In this document: positions 1 through 10,435 of the stretch, in pieces
How the letters are laid out: every line of letters begins with the position of its first letter
Numbering within the stretch: the stretch's first letter is position 1
NCBI GenBank assembly: GCA_029168955.1
Contig: JAPDOI010000420.1
Location: forward strand, 511,001-575,000
From: Aplectana chamaeleonis
Lineage: Eukaryota; Nematoda; Chromadorea; Rhabditida; Cosmocercidae
DNA: 64,000 bases
Reading direction: 5' to 3'
Position numbers and translations under genes: made by a program
The notes under the pieces: model-generated
The model's input: only the letters and a program-made list of their open reading frames with translations
Database searches by the model: none
What the model was told of the DNA's origin: nothing

Positions 1-360
1 ATGACCAACGGCTAAAAATGCGCCCCACGGACAAACTCGGTTGCCCCGAGGCGCGGAATCGGAGATTCAGGCCGATTTTTTGGTAATCGATGAGTGTCCT
101 ACCTACCCGAATGTTGGTAACATTTCATCCCTGTTTTGATCGGCCATTCCAAAGATCCGGGGACAAACACACATACATACACACACATACACACATACAA
201 ACATTGGGACATAACTGCTTTAAGTATAAGGTTTGGTGCTGCATTTTGAATTTTTAGTATACTTCGTCTGTATCACGTGCTCTCCCGTTGATCATCGACA
301 CTACCGAGGGGGCGCCACTCTCACAAGGGACCACTCTGAACAAAAAATGGAGTCTCGAAA
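1..360. repeat. Dispersed repeat R2, copy 1
   Basis: Nearly the whole interval recurs in direct orientation at 29019-29383, including a short CA-rich tract (acacacatacata type) near 160-200. The second copy differs by small indels, for example a few extra bases after 'tttggtgctgc'. No coding sequence is supported. The left edge is cut by the window, so the full unit may be longer. Confidence 0.85.
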
Positions 361-1650
361 AACGGTTTTTTGAGAGTTGTAGAGGGCGTAAAAATAAACA
401 ATTTAAAATTTTAAAATTTCACTCAGTCCTCACGGGTAGATCAAAAACCACCAAAACAATGGATTGTGGTAGGCAAAATACCATTCAATGCACCTTAGCC
501 TGACGAAATCCGCTGAAAAAAAAACAGGAAACGGACCCCAGATTCGTGTTCTGCGCCCCAAATTACCCCCTGGGTCGGAGTTTGAGCGAAAAAAAAATTT
601 TCGACTTCTGAACCCCGAAAATGGCATTGAGCTTCTCACCTCATGGGGCTCCAAAGGTCGAAAAATAACGAATCTGAGGTCACTTTATCGATTTTCGACA
701 GATTACGGTAGATTACAGTGGGTATACTGTAGTTGGGTCAAAGTATCAGGTTTAGGCCCTCTATGTCATGACAACTACCGTAAACTACTGTAGACCTCAG
801 AATTTCGGCAAAAGATCTCTAGATTCATGTTCAGCACCCTAGATTACCCCTAAATACAAGTTTTGAGCCGAATCTGAAATTTTTTTCTAAACCACCCTAA
901 AAATTCCCTGATGAAAAATTCCTCTTCAGAGAAGCTGCGAAGAGCATACTCGGATTCTACGTCCAAAATGGTTCCAGAAATCTACATTTAATCCAGAATG
1001 GCCAGGTTTTTCTATGGCATATGTGGGGGAGAAGGGTGAGGGTATTCTTGATATTCTAGCGATTGCCGAAACCTCGGAATTTCCATAGTTTCTAACATTG
1101 ATGTGAACCCTTCTCCGTTTATATCACGTTACCTCTTTGATATAAGAAAAAAGGTATAAAAAAACAAGAGACACTGTTAGAAGGAGAACACATAGCAACG
1201 TCATTACTATCAGCCATAATGCAGTAATGATCCCACAGTATTCCAACCATATTTCAATTGCTTCGTAATCCAACGCCTAACTGGCTGAGCCATGATGTGA
1301 TGCCAGACCACGCTAACTATCACATTGCAGTGATCGGTGGTTTGAATGCAACGAGCATTGTTCAGGGGATCAATGAACAAGTCATAACTTAAGAACCTAG
1401 CTATATTTCATCTTCAAACTTTTAGGAGAACCTTTTCAGATGATTTGAAGGCCACTGTATAGCTCACATTTGTGCTACGACCTCCCAATCCATCGTTCTG
1501 GTTTCTTTCCTTTTTGATAGTTTTTGATCTACCCGTGAGGACTGAGCGAAATTTCAAAATCTCAAATTGTTTCTTTTTACCTCCTCTACAACCCTCAAGA
1601 GACCGTTTTTCAAAAGTCCATTTTTCGTTCAAAGTGGTCCCTTTTCAGAT
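322..1650. repeat. Foldback: inverted arms with about 1 kb spacer
   Basis: About 150 bp at 322-472 recur reverse-complemented at 1474-1650 ('ctacccgtgaggactgagcg' on the right matches 'cactcagtcctcacgggtag' on the left). The arms are diverged. The spacer (475-1470) holds no recognisable gene; near 690-800 it has small imperfect palindromes around 'actgtag'. It may be a decayed foldback MITE; I saw no clear target duplication. Confidence 0.6.
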
Positions 1651-2185
1651 ACAGACGGCGCACTTCCCGCGGTACCACTAGCCGGCGTCCCGTAACCAAA
1701 ACTAGCCGACGTAAAATAAACACATGCACATACATATCTAGTCTTTACAAATACATGTTTAATAATATACTTTGTATGCGTGTGCTATGTCAGTGCATTG
1801 CAAGCTCTTTTTGTCCGATACCCGCCTCATTCTAGTTAAAACGACGTCAAAAATTCCCTGTTTCAACGATCTTACATAATGAGATGTTCCCTGGATTCGT
1901 GTTGATCGTATCACCGATCTCTAGGGTTCAAGTATATCCGGTTTCAAACAAGAGAAATAATGTGAATCAAGGATGGAATTCTTTGGACTGATCAATCCCT
2001 CCACGAAAGTACCACACGTTCCACTTCGGGCCAGCAGTTAGCAGAATTCCGAGTTGCGCAGATTTTTAGGTCTCAGAATCCCGATTTCCAAGATTTTGAA
2101 ACTTGTTTTGGTATCTGAAACTTCAATATTGTTCCGGTTTCCGAAATTCAAAGATTTATTCCGCTCATCCCTAGTTGGGACGCAT

Positions 2186-2223
2186 ATAGCGCAGTGGAAA
2201 GAGGACCCGCACAAGGTCGATTC
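2186..2223 (+). promoter_or_regulatory. tRNA-like A box and degenerate B box in repeat R
   Basis: TAGCGCAGTGG at 2186-2196 fits the pol III A-box consensus (TRGYNNARNGG), and 'ggtcgattc' about 20 bases later resembles a B box with one base missing. The same A box is conserved in the other copies at 14571-14581, 46302-46312 and 59721-59731. A tRNA-derived (SINE-like) origin for this end of repeat R is plausible; a true tRNA is not supported because no acceptor stem is seen. Confidence 0.4.
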
Positions 2224-2337
2224 ATCGTTTTTTTTCACACCTAAACAAATTAAACATTCAAACAAGGAAACATCAAAAATTGGAACGTCCAAATAAAGGT
2301 GGTCTCATTCGACAATCGAAAATTCTGCAGTAGAATA

Positions 2338-2452
2338 ACAGGTTGTTCAATGAATTTTGTCGTTCGGTAAGAAAAACACATTTTATGGTTCAAAATACAC
2401 TTTATTATTCAGTATAATCTCCCTGAACATTAATACACTTGTTTGACGAGTT
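2338..2452 (-). pseudogene. mariner transposase C-terminus with 3' end, fragment
   Basis: On the minus strand, 2449-2405 encodes ...NKCINVQGDYTE followed by two stop codons. This matches the typical end of mariner transposases (a conserved 'KCI-V-GDY-E' tail just before the stop). It is followed by an AT-rich 3' untranslated stretch and a terminal-repeat-like sequence at 2361-2338 next to a TA. Everything upstream of the last about 15 codons is missing, and the fragment is fused directly to repeat R at 2453. The equivalent position in copies A, B and C has other sequence. Confidence 0.7.
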
Positions 2453-3384
2453 TTCGCGTCTTCAGCGTCCTTTTTTAATAACTTTCTTCCGAATCAAATT
2501 TTACTATACTCAATACTTGCTAGAGTTTGAATCCAAACAGGAAGAGTTTGGACTGTGATTTCCAGACCGCTATACTGTGCACGTAGCGCTGTGCAGCCGC
2601 ACACTCTACATAATTGTACAATGTATGGCACACCAAACTTTTTCGTTTGAACTTAAACTCCAGCATGCATTAGACCGTTGGATAGCTCTTCTCACCAGGC
2701 TCACCAGGATCAAACGAGAGTTTGTTATCTACTACGTACGCGAGGTCTTTTATTTGATCAATTGTCTCAATCGGCATTTTGTTAATTACATAGGTGGCAT
2801 GGTTGAATTCGGCTGAATTTCCACTGAAACTTTCTTTTTAAGGCCGAAGCATTCAAGGATCCTGAGTATGGTCTGGAAGGTGTCTGGAAAGCGTCAGGAC
2901 TCCAAACAGCTTGAGATTTTGATCCGATTTGTGTCGTTCTGGTTTTCTCTTATCGTTATCCTCTGTTTCGGAGAAAAGGAAATATAAACCTTCCGGGTAT
3001 TTTCGGTTCTTTCCCAAAATTCGAAGCATGTTTTGAATCAGATGGTCGAGAACTATTGGAAATCGAAGTTTTGCTCACTTCTTACATGTACATACATATG
3101 TATAGACCCCACCACAGGGTTGACGGAATGGCCGCGGAAACCTTGATTAACAGGTTACGAGCGCTGGCCACTAGCAGTGGCTATTTATTTTTTATTTTCA
3201 TTCTGGAATTTACATAATTAGTATATGTGTTTACAACTGACGAAGAAAAAAGTATGCAGAACCTGAGACAAAAATGATCTTGTGTTGCGCTCGGAATGGT
3301 ATAAGATCAAAATTAAAACAGTTTTGATAGAACGGTAAACAAACGAAGTAAAAGACGGGAAAAGTCACGAGAGAACGTGTGAAC

Positions 3385-3755
3385 AAATATTTTTTAGGTC
3401 GAATAGACTCCCGCCGCTCGAAAGGCGCGGCAACATGCAATGGAGGGGAATCGATCGTACGGCGCTGCATGATCGATACTATAGTTTTACATTTCCAGAT
3501 TTTTTTCGAATATTCGACTTTCCGAATAATTCGGAAATTTGCCTTTTTCGAATATTCGACTTTTCGATTAATTCGAAGTCGACTTTTTCAATCGAATGAT
3601 TTTTCGAATCATTCGACTCGGTCAAAGTATAATCGATACTCCTCCGCTGCATGCTGCCGCGTCTCTCAGCGGCGGGAGTCTATTTGACCCCTTCCGCCCT
3701 CCTCAATGCTCCGTGGAGCTGATAGGTGCCCGGTGCACAAAAAGAGACAAGGAAC
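3385..3755 (-). repeat. GC-rich palindromic element, inverted copy
   Basis: Reverse complement of 4872-5060: both carry 'gtgcaccgggcacctatcag', 'cccgccgct' and 'atcgatcatgcagcg' blocks. The element has internal dyads around ATCGATC and GCATGC. It is interrupted at 3481-3632 by an AT-rich insert. Related GC-rich pieces are at 36250-36460 (copy B), 35729-35862 and 49470-49560. No coding. Confidence 0.65.
3481..3632. mobile_element. 152-bp TTCGAA-rich insert with 8-bp target duplication
   Basis: The host element is split between two copies of 'tcgatact' (3473-3480 and 3633-3640); the uninterrupted sequence exists at about 4960-4990. The insert is a run of TTCGAA/ATTCGACT motifs, like the larger elements at 41535-45589 and 55482-55647. 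Terminal inverted repeats are weak, so the assignment to a hAT-like group rests only on the 8-bp duplication and composition. Confidence 0.55.
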
Positions 3756-4130
3756 ACCTTCTGGAAACGGAGTTATGGATCCTCGAAAATTGAGCTAGGG
3801 AATCATGGTGGACGAGTTGTGCGAGGCTTGTAACTTGCGTCATTTGCAACCGATGTATGCGAGCCGACCTGAACAAAAGAGAGGTTGAGAATGAAGGGAT
3901 GAACGGGCTAATGATGGGAGACCATGGTTCACTATTAAGCTCGAAACATCGTACAAGGGGCGTGCCAAAGTGGTATCCGGGTGTGGGCGAACCAGGGTGG
4001 CTTCCTTCTATATCTCGCTTATTTGGAGGAATCAAGAGCTCGCACTTGGCAGCCGCAATGCAGGGTGAGTCTACTTCAAAATTATGTGAAAATATCAGAT
4101 TTCGTCCCTGAGCTTGTACTGATCCTTTAA
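3756..4130 (-). mobile_element. TTAA MITE (M4 family), partial, inverted
   Basis: Reverse-complement relative of the element at 4127-4596; the two lie back to back and share the TTAA at 4127-4130. The left end is lost at the junction with the GC-rich element at 3755; copy B keeps a longer version (from about 34907). The outer end reads 'agcttgtactgatccttt' instead of the usual tip, so the terminus has diverged. Confidence 0.65.
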
Positions 4131-4596
4131 AGGCACAGTCCAAGCTCAGGGACGAAATCTGAGATTTCCACATAATTGTGAAGTTCATCCGCCCTATATA
4201 GCCCCTGCCGCGAGCAAATTCGAGCTCTCACTTCCTCCGAATAAGCGAGATATAGGGGGAAGCCACCCTGGTTCGCCCATACCAGGAAGCCACTTTGGCA
4301 CGCCCCTCGAGCTCAACAACGGCTAGATAAGCAATGGTTTCCGAACAGTAGCCCCGTTTTTCCCTTCATTCCCAGCCTCTTTCTTTATTCGGGTCGGTTC
4401 GCATACATCGGTTGCAAATGACGGATGTTACGAGCCTCGGGCAACTCGTCCACCATGCCTCAATTTTCGAGGGGCGATAACTTCGTTCTTAGGGGGTGTT
4501 GTACGATTCCAAAGACATCATTGGAATCAGTGTGAGACCGTTTTCAAGATAGGCAAGAAACAGAGTAACGATTTTGAGGTTGGACTGTGTCTTTAA
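4127..4596 (+). mobile_element. TTAA MITE (M4 family), complete
   Basis: Flanked by TTAA at 4127-4130 and 4593-4596, with inverted tips 'aggcacagtccaa' and 'ttggactgtgtct'. No transposase. The inner sequence resembles the M1 family (shared 'cttcattc-cagcctct', 'acaactcgtcca', 'gataacttcgtt' blocks). TTAA target choice is typical of piggyBac-type transposases, but the tips are not typical piggyBac, so the mobilising enzyme is unknown. Confidence 0.75.
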
Positions 4597-5112
4597 AATA
4601 CGATCTGCCAGCCGTTGACGTGCGCTTACGTTCGCTGCCCCTCGCTCACGCCCACACCGGGCGAGAATTAGCAAATCTTAAGCTTATTACTCTGTCCCTA
4701 AAGAATTTTGCCGCGAGCCTGCTCCGGAACAAATGCGCTCGCATCTCATAACTCAAACGCGGCTGTCACAAGCCTTGGTACATGAGCAGCCGTGGTACAT
4801 GATTCGACTCGATTGATTGATCATTACGTACACCGTCGTCGATCGAATCAACATAAGGCAGGAGGTGTTTGCTTGTCTCTTCCTGTGCACCGGGCACCTA
4901 TCAGCTCTACGAAGTATTGAGGAGCGCGGAAGGGGTCAAATGGACTCCCGCCGCTGAAAGACGCGGCAGCATGCAGCGGAGGAGTATCGATCATGCAGCG
5001 CCGTACGATCGATTTCCCTCCATTGCATGTTGCCGCGCCTTTGAGCGGCGAGAGTCTATTCGATCCCGAACAGCGAGAGCGCGCGTTCCCGCCAGGTATG
5101 GACGGAGCCTTA

Positions 5113-5235
5113 GCCCGGGATCACACATTCCGCGACCAGCCACAGTGACAGTTCGTACCAGGCGTATTGATTTTCAGTCGATATTGATGGTAATACTGCG
5201 TCGCATCGCTCGTCGCTAGAAGTATGATTCTGGCC
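5113..5235. mobile_element. PIF/Harbinger-like MITE, copy A
   Basis: About 123 bp between TTA trinucleotides (5110-5112 and 5236-5238). Tips are degenerate here (GCCCGGGATCA / TGATTCTGGCC) but intact in copy B at 36486-36608 (GGCCGGGATCA / TGATCCCGGCC). A 3-bp TTA duplication with GGCC-starting tips is the PIF/Harbinger pattern. Confidence 0.65.
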
Positions 5236-5238
5236 TTA

Positions 5239-7015
5239 GCGCCTTTCAAAAACTGGTAGAAAAAACTATCTGTTCACAAGTTTTCTCGTGACCTTTCCCG
5301 TCTTTTACGTCGTTTGTTCATCATGCTATCAAAACTGTTTCAAGTTTGAACTTATACCATTCCGAGCGCATCGCAAGATTTTTTGTCTCAGGTTCTGCAT
5401 ACTTTTTATCTTCGTCAGTTGTAAACACGTATACTAATTGTGTAAGTCCCAAAATGAAAATGAAAAATAAATACCCAGTGCTATTGGCCAGCGCTCGTAA
5501 CTTGTTAATCAAGGTTTCCGCGGCCATTCCGTGTCAACCCTGTGGTGGGGTCTATACATATGTATCTACATGTATGAAGTGAGAAAACTTCGATTTCCAA
5601 TAGTTCTTGACCATCTGATTCAAAACGTGCTTCGAATTTTGGGAAAGAACCGAAAATACCCGGAAGATTTAAATTTTCTTGATTCCGATTTGCTAGTTTC
5701 CAATTGGTTGTAGCGTTCCGAATACCGGAATCTCAGACGCTCGTAGTCGCGTTGCGACAGGTCTCTGCTATTTAGGAACTTCACTCGTTACCCCGAAACA
5801 TCCATCATTTACTCCGAGACATCGCTTATTGGCAGTTGCTTGACCGCCCGCTTTCGTCTAAAGTAACCTCTGTCCCACCCGAAGCACCAGTCCAAACTCA
5901 TTCACCAAATCTGAGATTTCCACATAGTTTTGGAAATCTCCACTCTATAGAACACCTTCCGAGTGCGAGCTCTCATTTCCTAGGAGCAATTGTGGCGATA
6001 GTTGAAATTAAAATACAGTCAAGTTGAAATCAAATACTCTCTCATAGAACTAGAGCCAAAAGTTGTCGAAGACTCGGTAATGAAACATAAAGCCTGGCTT
6101 GCTCGAATACGTCCGGGTGGAGCAAGCAGCGGAGCAAACGGTCATGGCAAAAAATAACAATGATAAGGAGACTTTGGCATGACAAACCCCATAAGCATTA
6201 CTTTGACCGGCTCAAAAAGAGTTAGCTAGGCTATATATGTGTCACTAGGGATAGTTGCCAGAGACGACATGGGTGATATTCTAGTGAATGCAAATTGCCG
6301 ATAGCACTTGATAGCCTGTGGCTTGTAGCCGGCGTTGATCGAGGGAAGCATGGTCCCGACCAGGGCTGTGCGGAAACTTCGGTTTTATGATTTATGTTTT
6401 CTGTCCGTTTTGGCCATTCTGTTTCTGTTTTTTGAAGAAATTAGCGAAAACCAGAAAACATCAACGAAAACCAGCTCTGTGGAACAGTGGAGCTTATTTA
6501 TTAGTTTACGAGGCTTAGCTCTTATTTGTGGTCAATCTTGTGATCGCTGCTAAAGGCAGGGTCCGCCATGAAAACAGTTGTTGTGGTATCCCCATGAGAA
6601 AGTAGATATGGTCATCAAAAAAATCATTTATAGGTGAAAAGTCGGAGGAAAAACGCTCAGGAACAAGATACTGCTGGTAGCCGGCCTGCCCACAATTGAC
6701 TGTATTTCTATAAATGCTTGTTTTGTCGCCTTTTGTCTTGCTCTTACACCCTACTCATACTTTTGCGAACCGGCAAATGTTGCGGCTTAAAAGTAGAAAA
6801 TGAGAAATCGGATGTTTGATAACGGTACCAGACGTCTAATTCCTCATTTTTCTACTGATTTTCCGCTGCATTTGCCGCTTCCAGAAAAGCTTGAATAGGG
6901 TGTGAAAAAACCAGCATTTATGAGAATCTTTCTAGTTGGGGGCGAGCGCACACCCACCAATTGACCGTTCCAACTTGTTTTGTGCGTTTTTCCTGCCATT
7001 CTTCTCTTTTCTCGT
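5239..7015. other. Non-coding body of the duplicated unit
   Basis: 5270-5670 is the reverse complement of 2990-3370 (copy D). 5676-6012 occurs only in copies A and B. 6012-7015 also occurs in copy C (56637-57960). At 6364 a CAGGGCTGTGCGG sequence followed by CTGTTTTC-like motifs looks like one end of a hAT-like element; its partner end was not found. No protein homology was recognised in any frame. Confidence 0.6.
6364..6500 (+). mobile_element. Solo end of a CAGGG-type hAT-like element
   Basis: CAGGGCTGTGCGG is the same kind of terminus as those at 21165 and 27227, followed by repeats of 'ctgttttc/ctgtttctg'. It is present in copies A, B (near 37736) and C (near 57315). A reversed relative with TAGGGATGTGCGG lies at about 32150-32213. 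No second end or target duplication was found, so these are probably fragments. Confidence 0.45.
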
Positions 7016-7168
7016 TTTTTTTTAGATAGAAAGTTTATTTATTTATTTATTCATGCGTGGGGAACCACGCGGGAAACATGAAATACAAAAAGTTAAACGG
7101 ACCACAGACACAATTGACAAATCATGCTGAAAAAATTATCCGATAAACGACCAGGGTTGTGTTGAGCC

Positions 7169-8527
7169 TCAAGCAGTCTCTTTTAGGTACTTGTCGGCAA
7201 GCTTTTTGAACTGCGCTAATGAGGTTGGTATAGGATATTTCTTTGAAATTTTCAAAAATTCAGACCCAGCTCTCTGCGTGAAAAATGAGGCCCTCATACG
7301 AGTTTTGGCTGTTGTAAAACCCAGTTTAACCAGCCCACCTCTAGTGGTTGAGTGGGAGAGCGTGTAAAAATCATTGAGGGGAACATGGATTTTCCCGGTG
7401 ATCAATTTATACACCATAATGAGATCATACTTCCTTCTACGGTAAAGCAGAGTGGGAAGTTTGAATAAACTGTTACGGACAGAAGCTGAAGGAATTGAAG
7501 CGTAATCATATCCATGTAGGCGAATCCAGAGCTTTCTAGTGAAGTTGTTTTGAACTGATTCAAGTTTCTGAGTGCAACGTTTAGAAACAGGGTTAAACAC
7601 CGTCGAACCATATTCCACTAGGGGGCGAATGTATGATTTGTAAGCTAGTATAAGATGCTCTGTTGACTTTGTTGATAGAGCTTTGAACAGATTTCGTATG
7701 GCTCTATCTGCTTTATTAGCAATCGTTTCACAGTGTTCAGTGAAGCTAAGCTGTTCGTCCAGTACGAATCCTAAATCTCGCAAGGTGCTAGAGCTATTGA
7801 GCTCCAGCTCACCAAAGTAATATATGTGTCTATCAACGGAATCACCAAGACGAAGGACCTTAGTCTTAGGGGCTGACAGGGGGAGCTGCCATTTTTCTGA
7901 CCAATCAGCGATTGAATTGACTGCCGATTGTATAGCGACGCAATCTTCGGTGTTAACAATGTTTTTGTAAATCCTGATATCATCCGCAAACATTTTGCAT
8001 GAAACACTGAAGCTACTCCTCAGATCAGGAATGTCTGAGGTATACAAACTAAAAAGAATTGGTGAGAGGACACCGCCTTGTGGTACGCCACTGGTAACTG
8101 GATATGATTGAGAAAATGAATCATTAATTTTTACTTGGAAGGATCTTCCAGTTATAAAGTTGTTTATCCATTTGACTGTCCTAGGATGAATGCTGAAAGA
8201 CAGAAGTTTCGAAATGAGCTTATCAAAGGGAACCTTATCAAAAGCTTTCGTGAAATCAAAATAAATGACATCTACATTGATTTTCCGATCTAGAGCTTTG
8301 GTCCATTCTTCCATTGAGGTTAGCATTTGGGTTTCAGTGGACCTGCCAGCTCTGAAGCCGAACTGATTATCCGGTGTCAAGAAGTTGGTCTCAATAAATG
8401 AAACCAGTGTTGATTTTAGAATTCTCTCAAAAACCCGGGCAAACACTGATGCTATTCTAATCGGACGATAATTTGAAGCTAAGTTATGAGGCGGTTTCTT
8501 AGGAATAGGTGTAATAAATGTTTCCAC
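7169..8527 (-). pseudogene. CR1-like reverse transcriptase, main frame, copy A
   Basis: Open for 452 codons. It carries the order of non-LTR reverse transcriptase motifs: SNYRPI near residue 18, QFGFRAGRST near 55, DFTKAFDKV at 91-99, SGVPQGGVLSPILFS at 146-160 and the catalytic FADD at 180-183, then the thumb and a C-terminal region with QNNFTRKL. The palm motifs look intact. The frame is separated from its upstream part by a one-base deletion near 8515-8530, and the endonuclease domain is absent, so the copy cannot be autonomous. CR1/Jockey-group assignment is from motif style; a phylogeny would settle the clade. Confidence 0.85.
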
Positions 8528-8960
8528 CGAACAGGAATTTCACTATACATAAAACTGCAGTTGAATATGTGTTCTAGGGGGTAGGAAATAGCAACCGCGA
8601 TCTTATTAATGAAGTATGATGGTACCTCATCGGGAGTAGTAGAAACTGAAAGTGGTAATTCACATAGGATATTGTAAATCTCCTCTTTATGAAACCATAC
8701 ACCGCTATCATTTATTGGGTGGGGTGAATTGATGTTGGACCAGTCAGCTGTAAACAAGGAGTCTTCAGAAAAAGACATTTTTAATTGTTTAGCTAGCATA
8801 GATGCCTTGGCTCGATCTGTAAAGGCAGAAACGCCTGCATCATCTTTTAGAGTAGGAAGTCCTCCAACTTTCGTTATTCTCGAGTTGACTAGCCTGTAAA
8901 ATGAAGTTTTCTTGGGTTGTTGAAGTATTTTACGTTCAATTTAAATCATTATGTTTTTTG
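8479..8960 (-). pseudogene. LINE linker region upstream of the RT, copy A
   Basis: Minus-strand reading from about 8960 to 8479 gives the usual pre-RT linker of CR1-like ORF2 (residues such as 'KTSFYRLVNSRITKVGGLP', then 'PDEVPSYFINKI' and 'YSEIPVRWKH'). It then runs out of frame exactly where the main RT frame begins. The 5' end of the element is about 100 bp further, at 9066. Confidence 0.75.
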
Positions 8961-9379
8961 AGCAGACGATCAAACTTGTCTGTAATGTATCTAAAATTAT
9001 TGATTTTTTCTATACTGGGATCGGATTGTGCATCTAATCAAGCACTTTCTCTTTGAGCAAATAGTCTTTGTGATGGTCAGAACGGCATTCTCATGGAGAG
9101 AACTCAAGAATCGATTTCATCGCGAAGCCTGCTCACGTACTCGTTCAGTAGTACTTCAGCACAAAAGAGGTTGCATCGCAAGGCAGACATCGAATTCAAC
9201 CATCTGCTGTCAGCAACAGCTGCTGCTAGTAGCGGTATATGATTCCGACGCATGCTTGAAATGAAGCCCTCGATATTGGCAGCAGCCGGTGCTGTAGGCT
9301 GGGGTTGAATTCGGTTTCGGACCTGGGATACAACCCCCATTAAGCTGACGTACTGGCGTGCTCTGGGACTTTCACCCGA

Positions 9380-9600
9380 TCTATAGTCAATAAATAGTAT
9401 AGTTGTGCCCTGGACGAAAATACCGAATAGCGAATAGATTCGAATGACCCTTTTTTAACGTCCGATTTCTGAATAGATTCGAATGACCTGTTTTTAAGGG
9501 TCCGATTTTTAAATATATATCCGAGTGACCCTTTTTTTCCGAGGTCCTAATTTCGAAAAGATTAAAATAAATTCGACTCGAATATGTTCGAATAATTTTT
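9380..9600. repeat. TTCGAA-rich degenerate tandem tract, copy A
   Basis: Begins with 'tatagttgtgccctgg' and contains three diverged units built on 'gaatagattcgaatgaccc' and 'gtccgattttt', then 'gaataatttttcgaatattt'. Also at 40760-40980 (B) and 58300-58515 (C). The starting bases resemble the tip of the 166-bp element at 55482 (TATAGTTGTAC), so this may be an old element of the same group. Confidence 0.6.
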
Positions 9601-9779
9601 CGAATATTTCAAAGCGACAGACTTAAAACAAGCCACGTGAGCTGTCAATAGGATCCTCTATTTCAAAGTGAAACTTACTGCCACTGATCGTGTATGCGCC
9701 TGTATGCTACGTACCATTCCCTCACACTTTCCCGCTGCTTCTATCCTCGCTCCGCACAAACACACGAAGGAGAGAACTT

Positions 9780-10435
9780 GATTTGTCTCCGAAAAAGAGG
9801 ATAACCACAAGAGAAAACCCGAGCAACACAAATCGGATCAAAATCTCAAGCAGATTGGAGTCCTGACGCTTTCCAAACACCTTTCAGACCATACTCATGA
9901 TCCTTGAGCGCTTCGGCCCTAAAAAGAAAATTTCAGTGGAAATTTAGCCGAGTTCCACCATGCCACCTATGTAATTAACAAAATGCCGATTGAGACAATT
10001 GATCAAATAAAAGACCTCGCGTTCGTAGTAGATAACAAACTCTCGTTTGATCCTGGTGAGCCTTGTGAGTAGAGCCATCCAACGGTCTAATGCATGCTGG
10101 AGTTTAAGTCCAAACCAAAAGGTTTGGTGTGCCATACATTGTACAATTAGAGTGTGCGGCTGCACAGTGCTACGTGCACAGTATAGCGGTCTGGAAATCA
10201 CAGTCTAAACTCTCTGTTTGGATTCCAACCCTAACAATTACTAAGTATATTTCTGGATTGTCCTCTTCACTGCAATTTTGAATAACTTTTCAGACTTGAA
10301 AAAAAGTTGATTAGGAGGAAAGTTATTCAAAAAGGACGCTGAAGTTCACCAAAGGTTCAGATTCTGACATCACCTTCAATGTATTTTTGTACCCTAATGA
10401 ACACATGCACATACATATCTAGTCTTTACAAATAC
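9780..10435 (+). repeat. Repeat R, copy A, first part
   Basis: Matches copy D in inverse and copies B and C in direct orientation. It ends at the PLE insertion and resumes at 14179. It includes the conserved block around 'gcgctacgtgcacagtatag'. Reading frames here are not conserved between copies, so it is non-coding. Confidence 0.8.

Larger units (their letters stand above)
1705..3400 (-). repeat. Repeat R, copy D (inverted)
   Basis: Read on the minus strand, this interval matches three other loci in the window: 9780-10435 plus 14179-14613 (copy A), 41100-41534 plus 45590-46720 (copy B) and 58680-59763 (copy C). Its 3060-3370 part is also the reverse complement of 5270-5600, so with copy A it forms a very large imperfect palindrome. 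Copy D lacks the about 4.1 kb (5676-9780) that separates these blocks in copy A. No protein is encoded except the mariner remnant inside it. Confidence 0.8.
7017..9066 (-). mobile_element. 5'-truncated CR1-like non-LTR retrotransposon, copy A
   Basis: The insertion is bounded by comparing with copy C, where 'cttttctcgttttt' runs directly into 'gtgatggtcagaacgg' (about 57958-57975). Copy A has about 2.05 kb between these points. On the minus strand the element starts within the linker upstream of the reverse transcriptase, has no endonuclease domain, and ends in a tail of TAAA/TAAATAA repeats (7031-7052). Only a few T bases could be a target duplication. 5' truncation and a simple-repeat tail are normal for target-primed retrotransposition. 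Confidence 0.88.
3756..10435. repeat. Large duplication, copy A
   Basis: Matches 34992-41526 (copy B) in direct orientation with only scattered substitutions and small indels, at an offset of 31236 near the left end. Content in order: inverted TTAA MITE part, TTAA MITE, GC-rich element, Harbinger-like MITE, a block matching copy D, a block with a hAT-like end, LINE, TTCGAA-rich tract, and the first part of repeat R. The copy continues beyond the PLE at 14179. A third, partial copy (C) starts near 56637. Confidence 0.9.

Noticed and set aside
160..200. Telomere-like or subtelomeric repeat
   Set aside because: It is a short CA/TA microsatellite; no TTAGGC-type array is present in the window.
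3703..4188. 161-codon minus frame and its twin at 34900-35409
   Set aside because: It lies across two back-to-back MITEs; the frame exists only because of their inverted arrangement.
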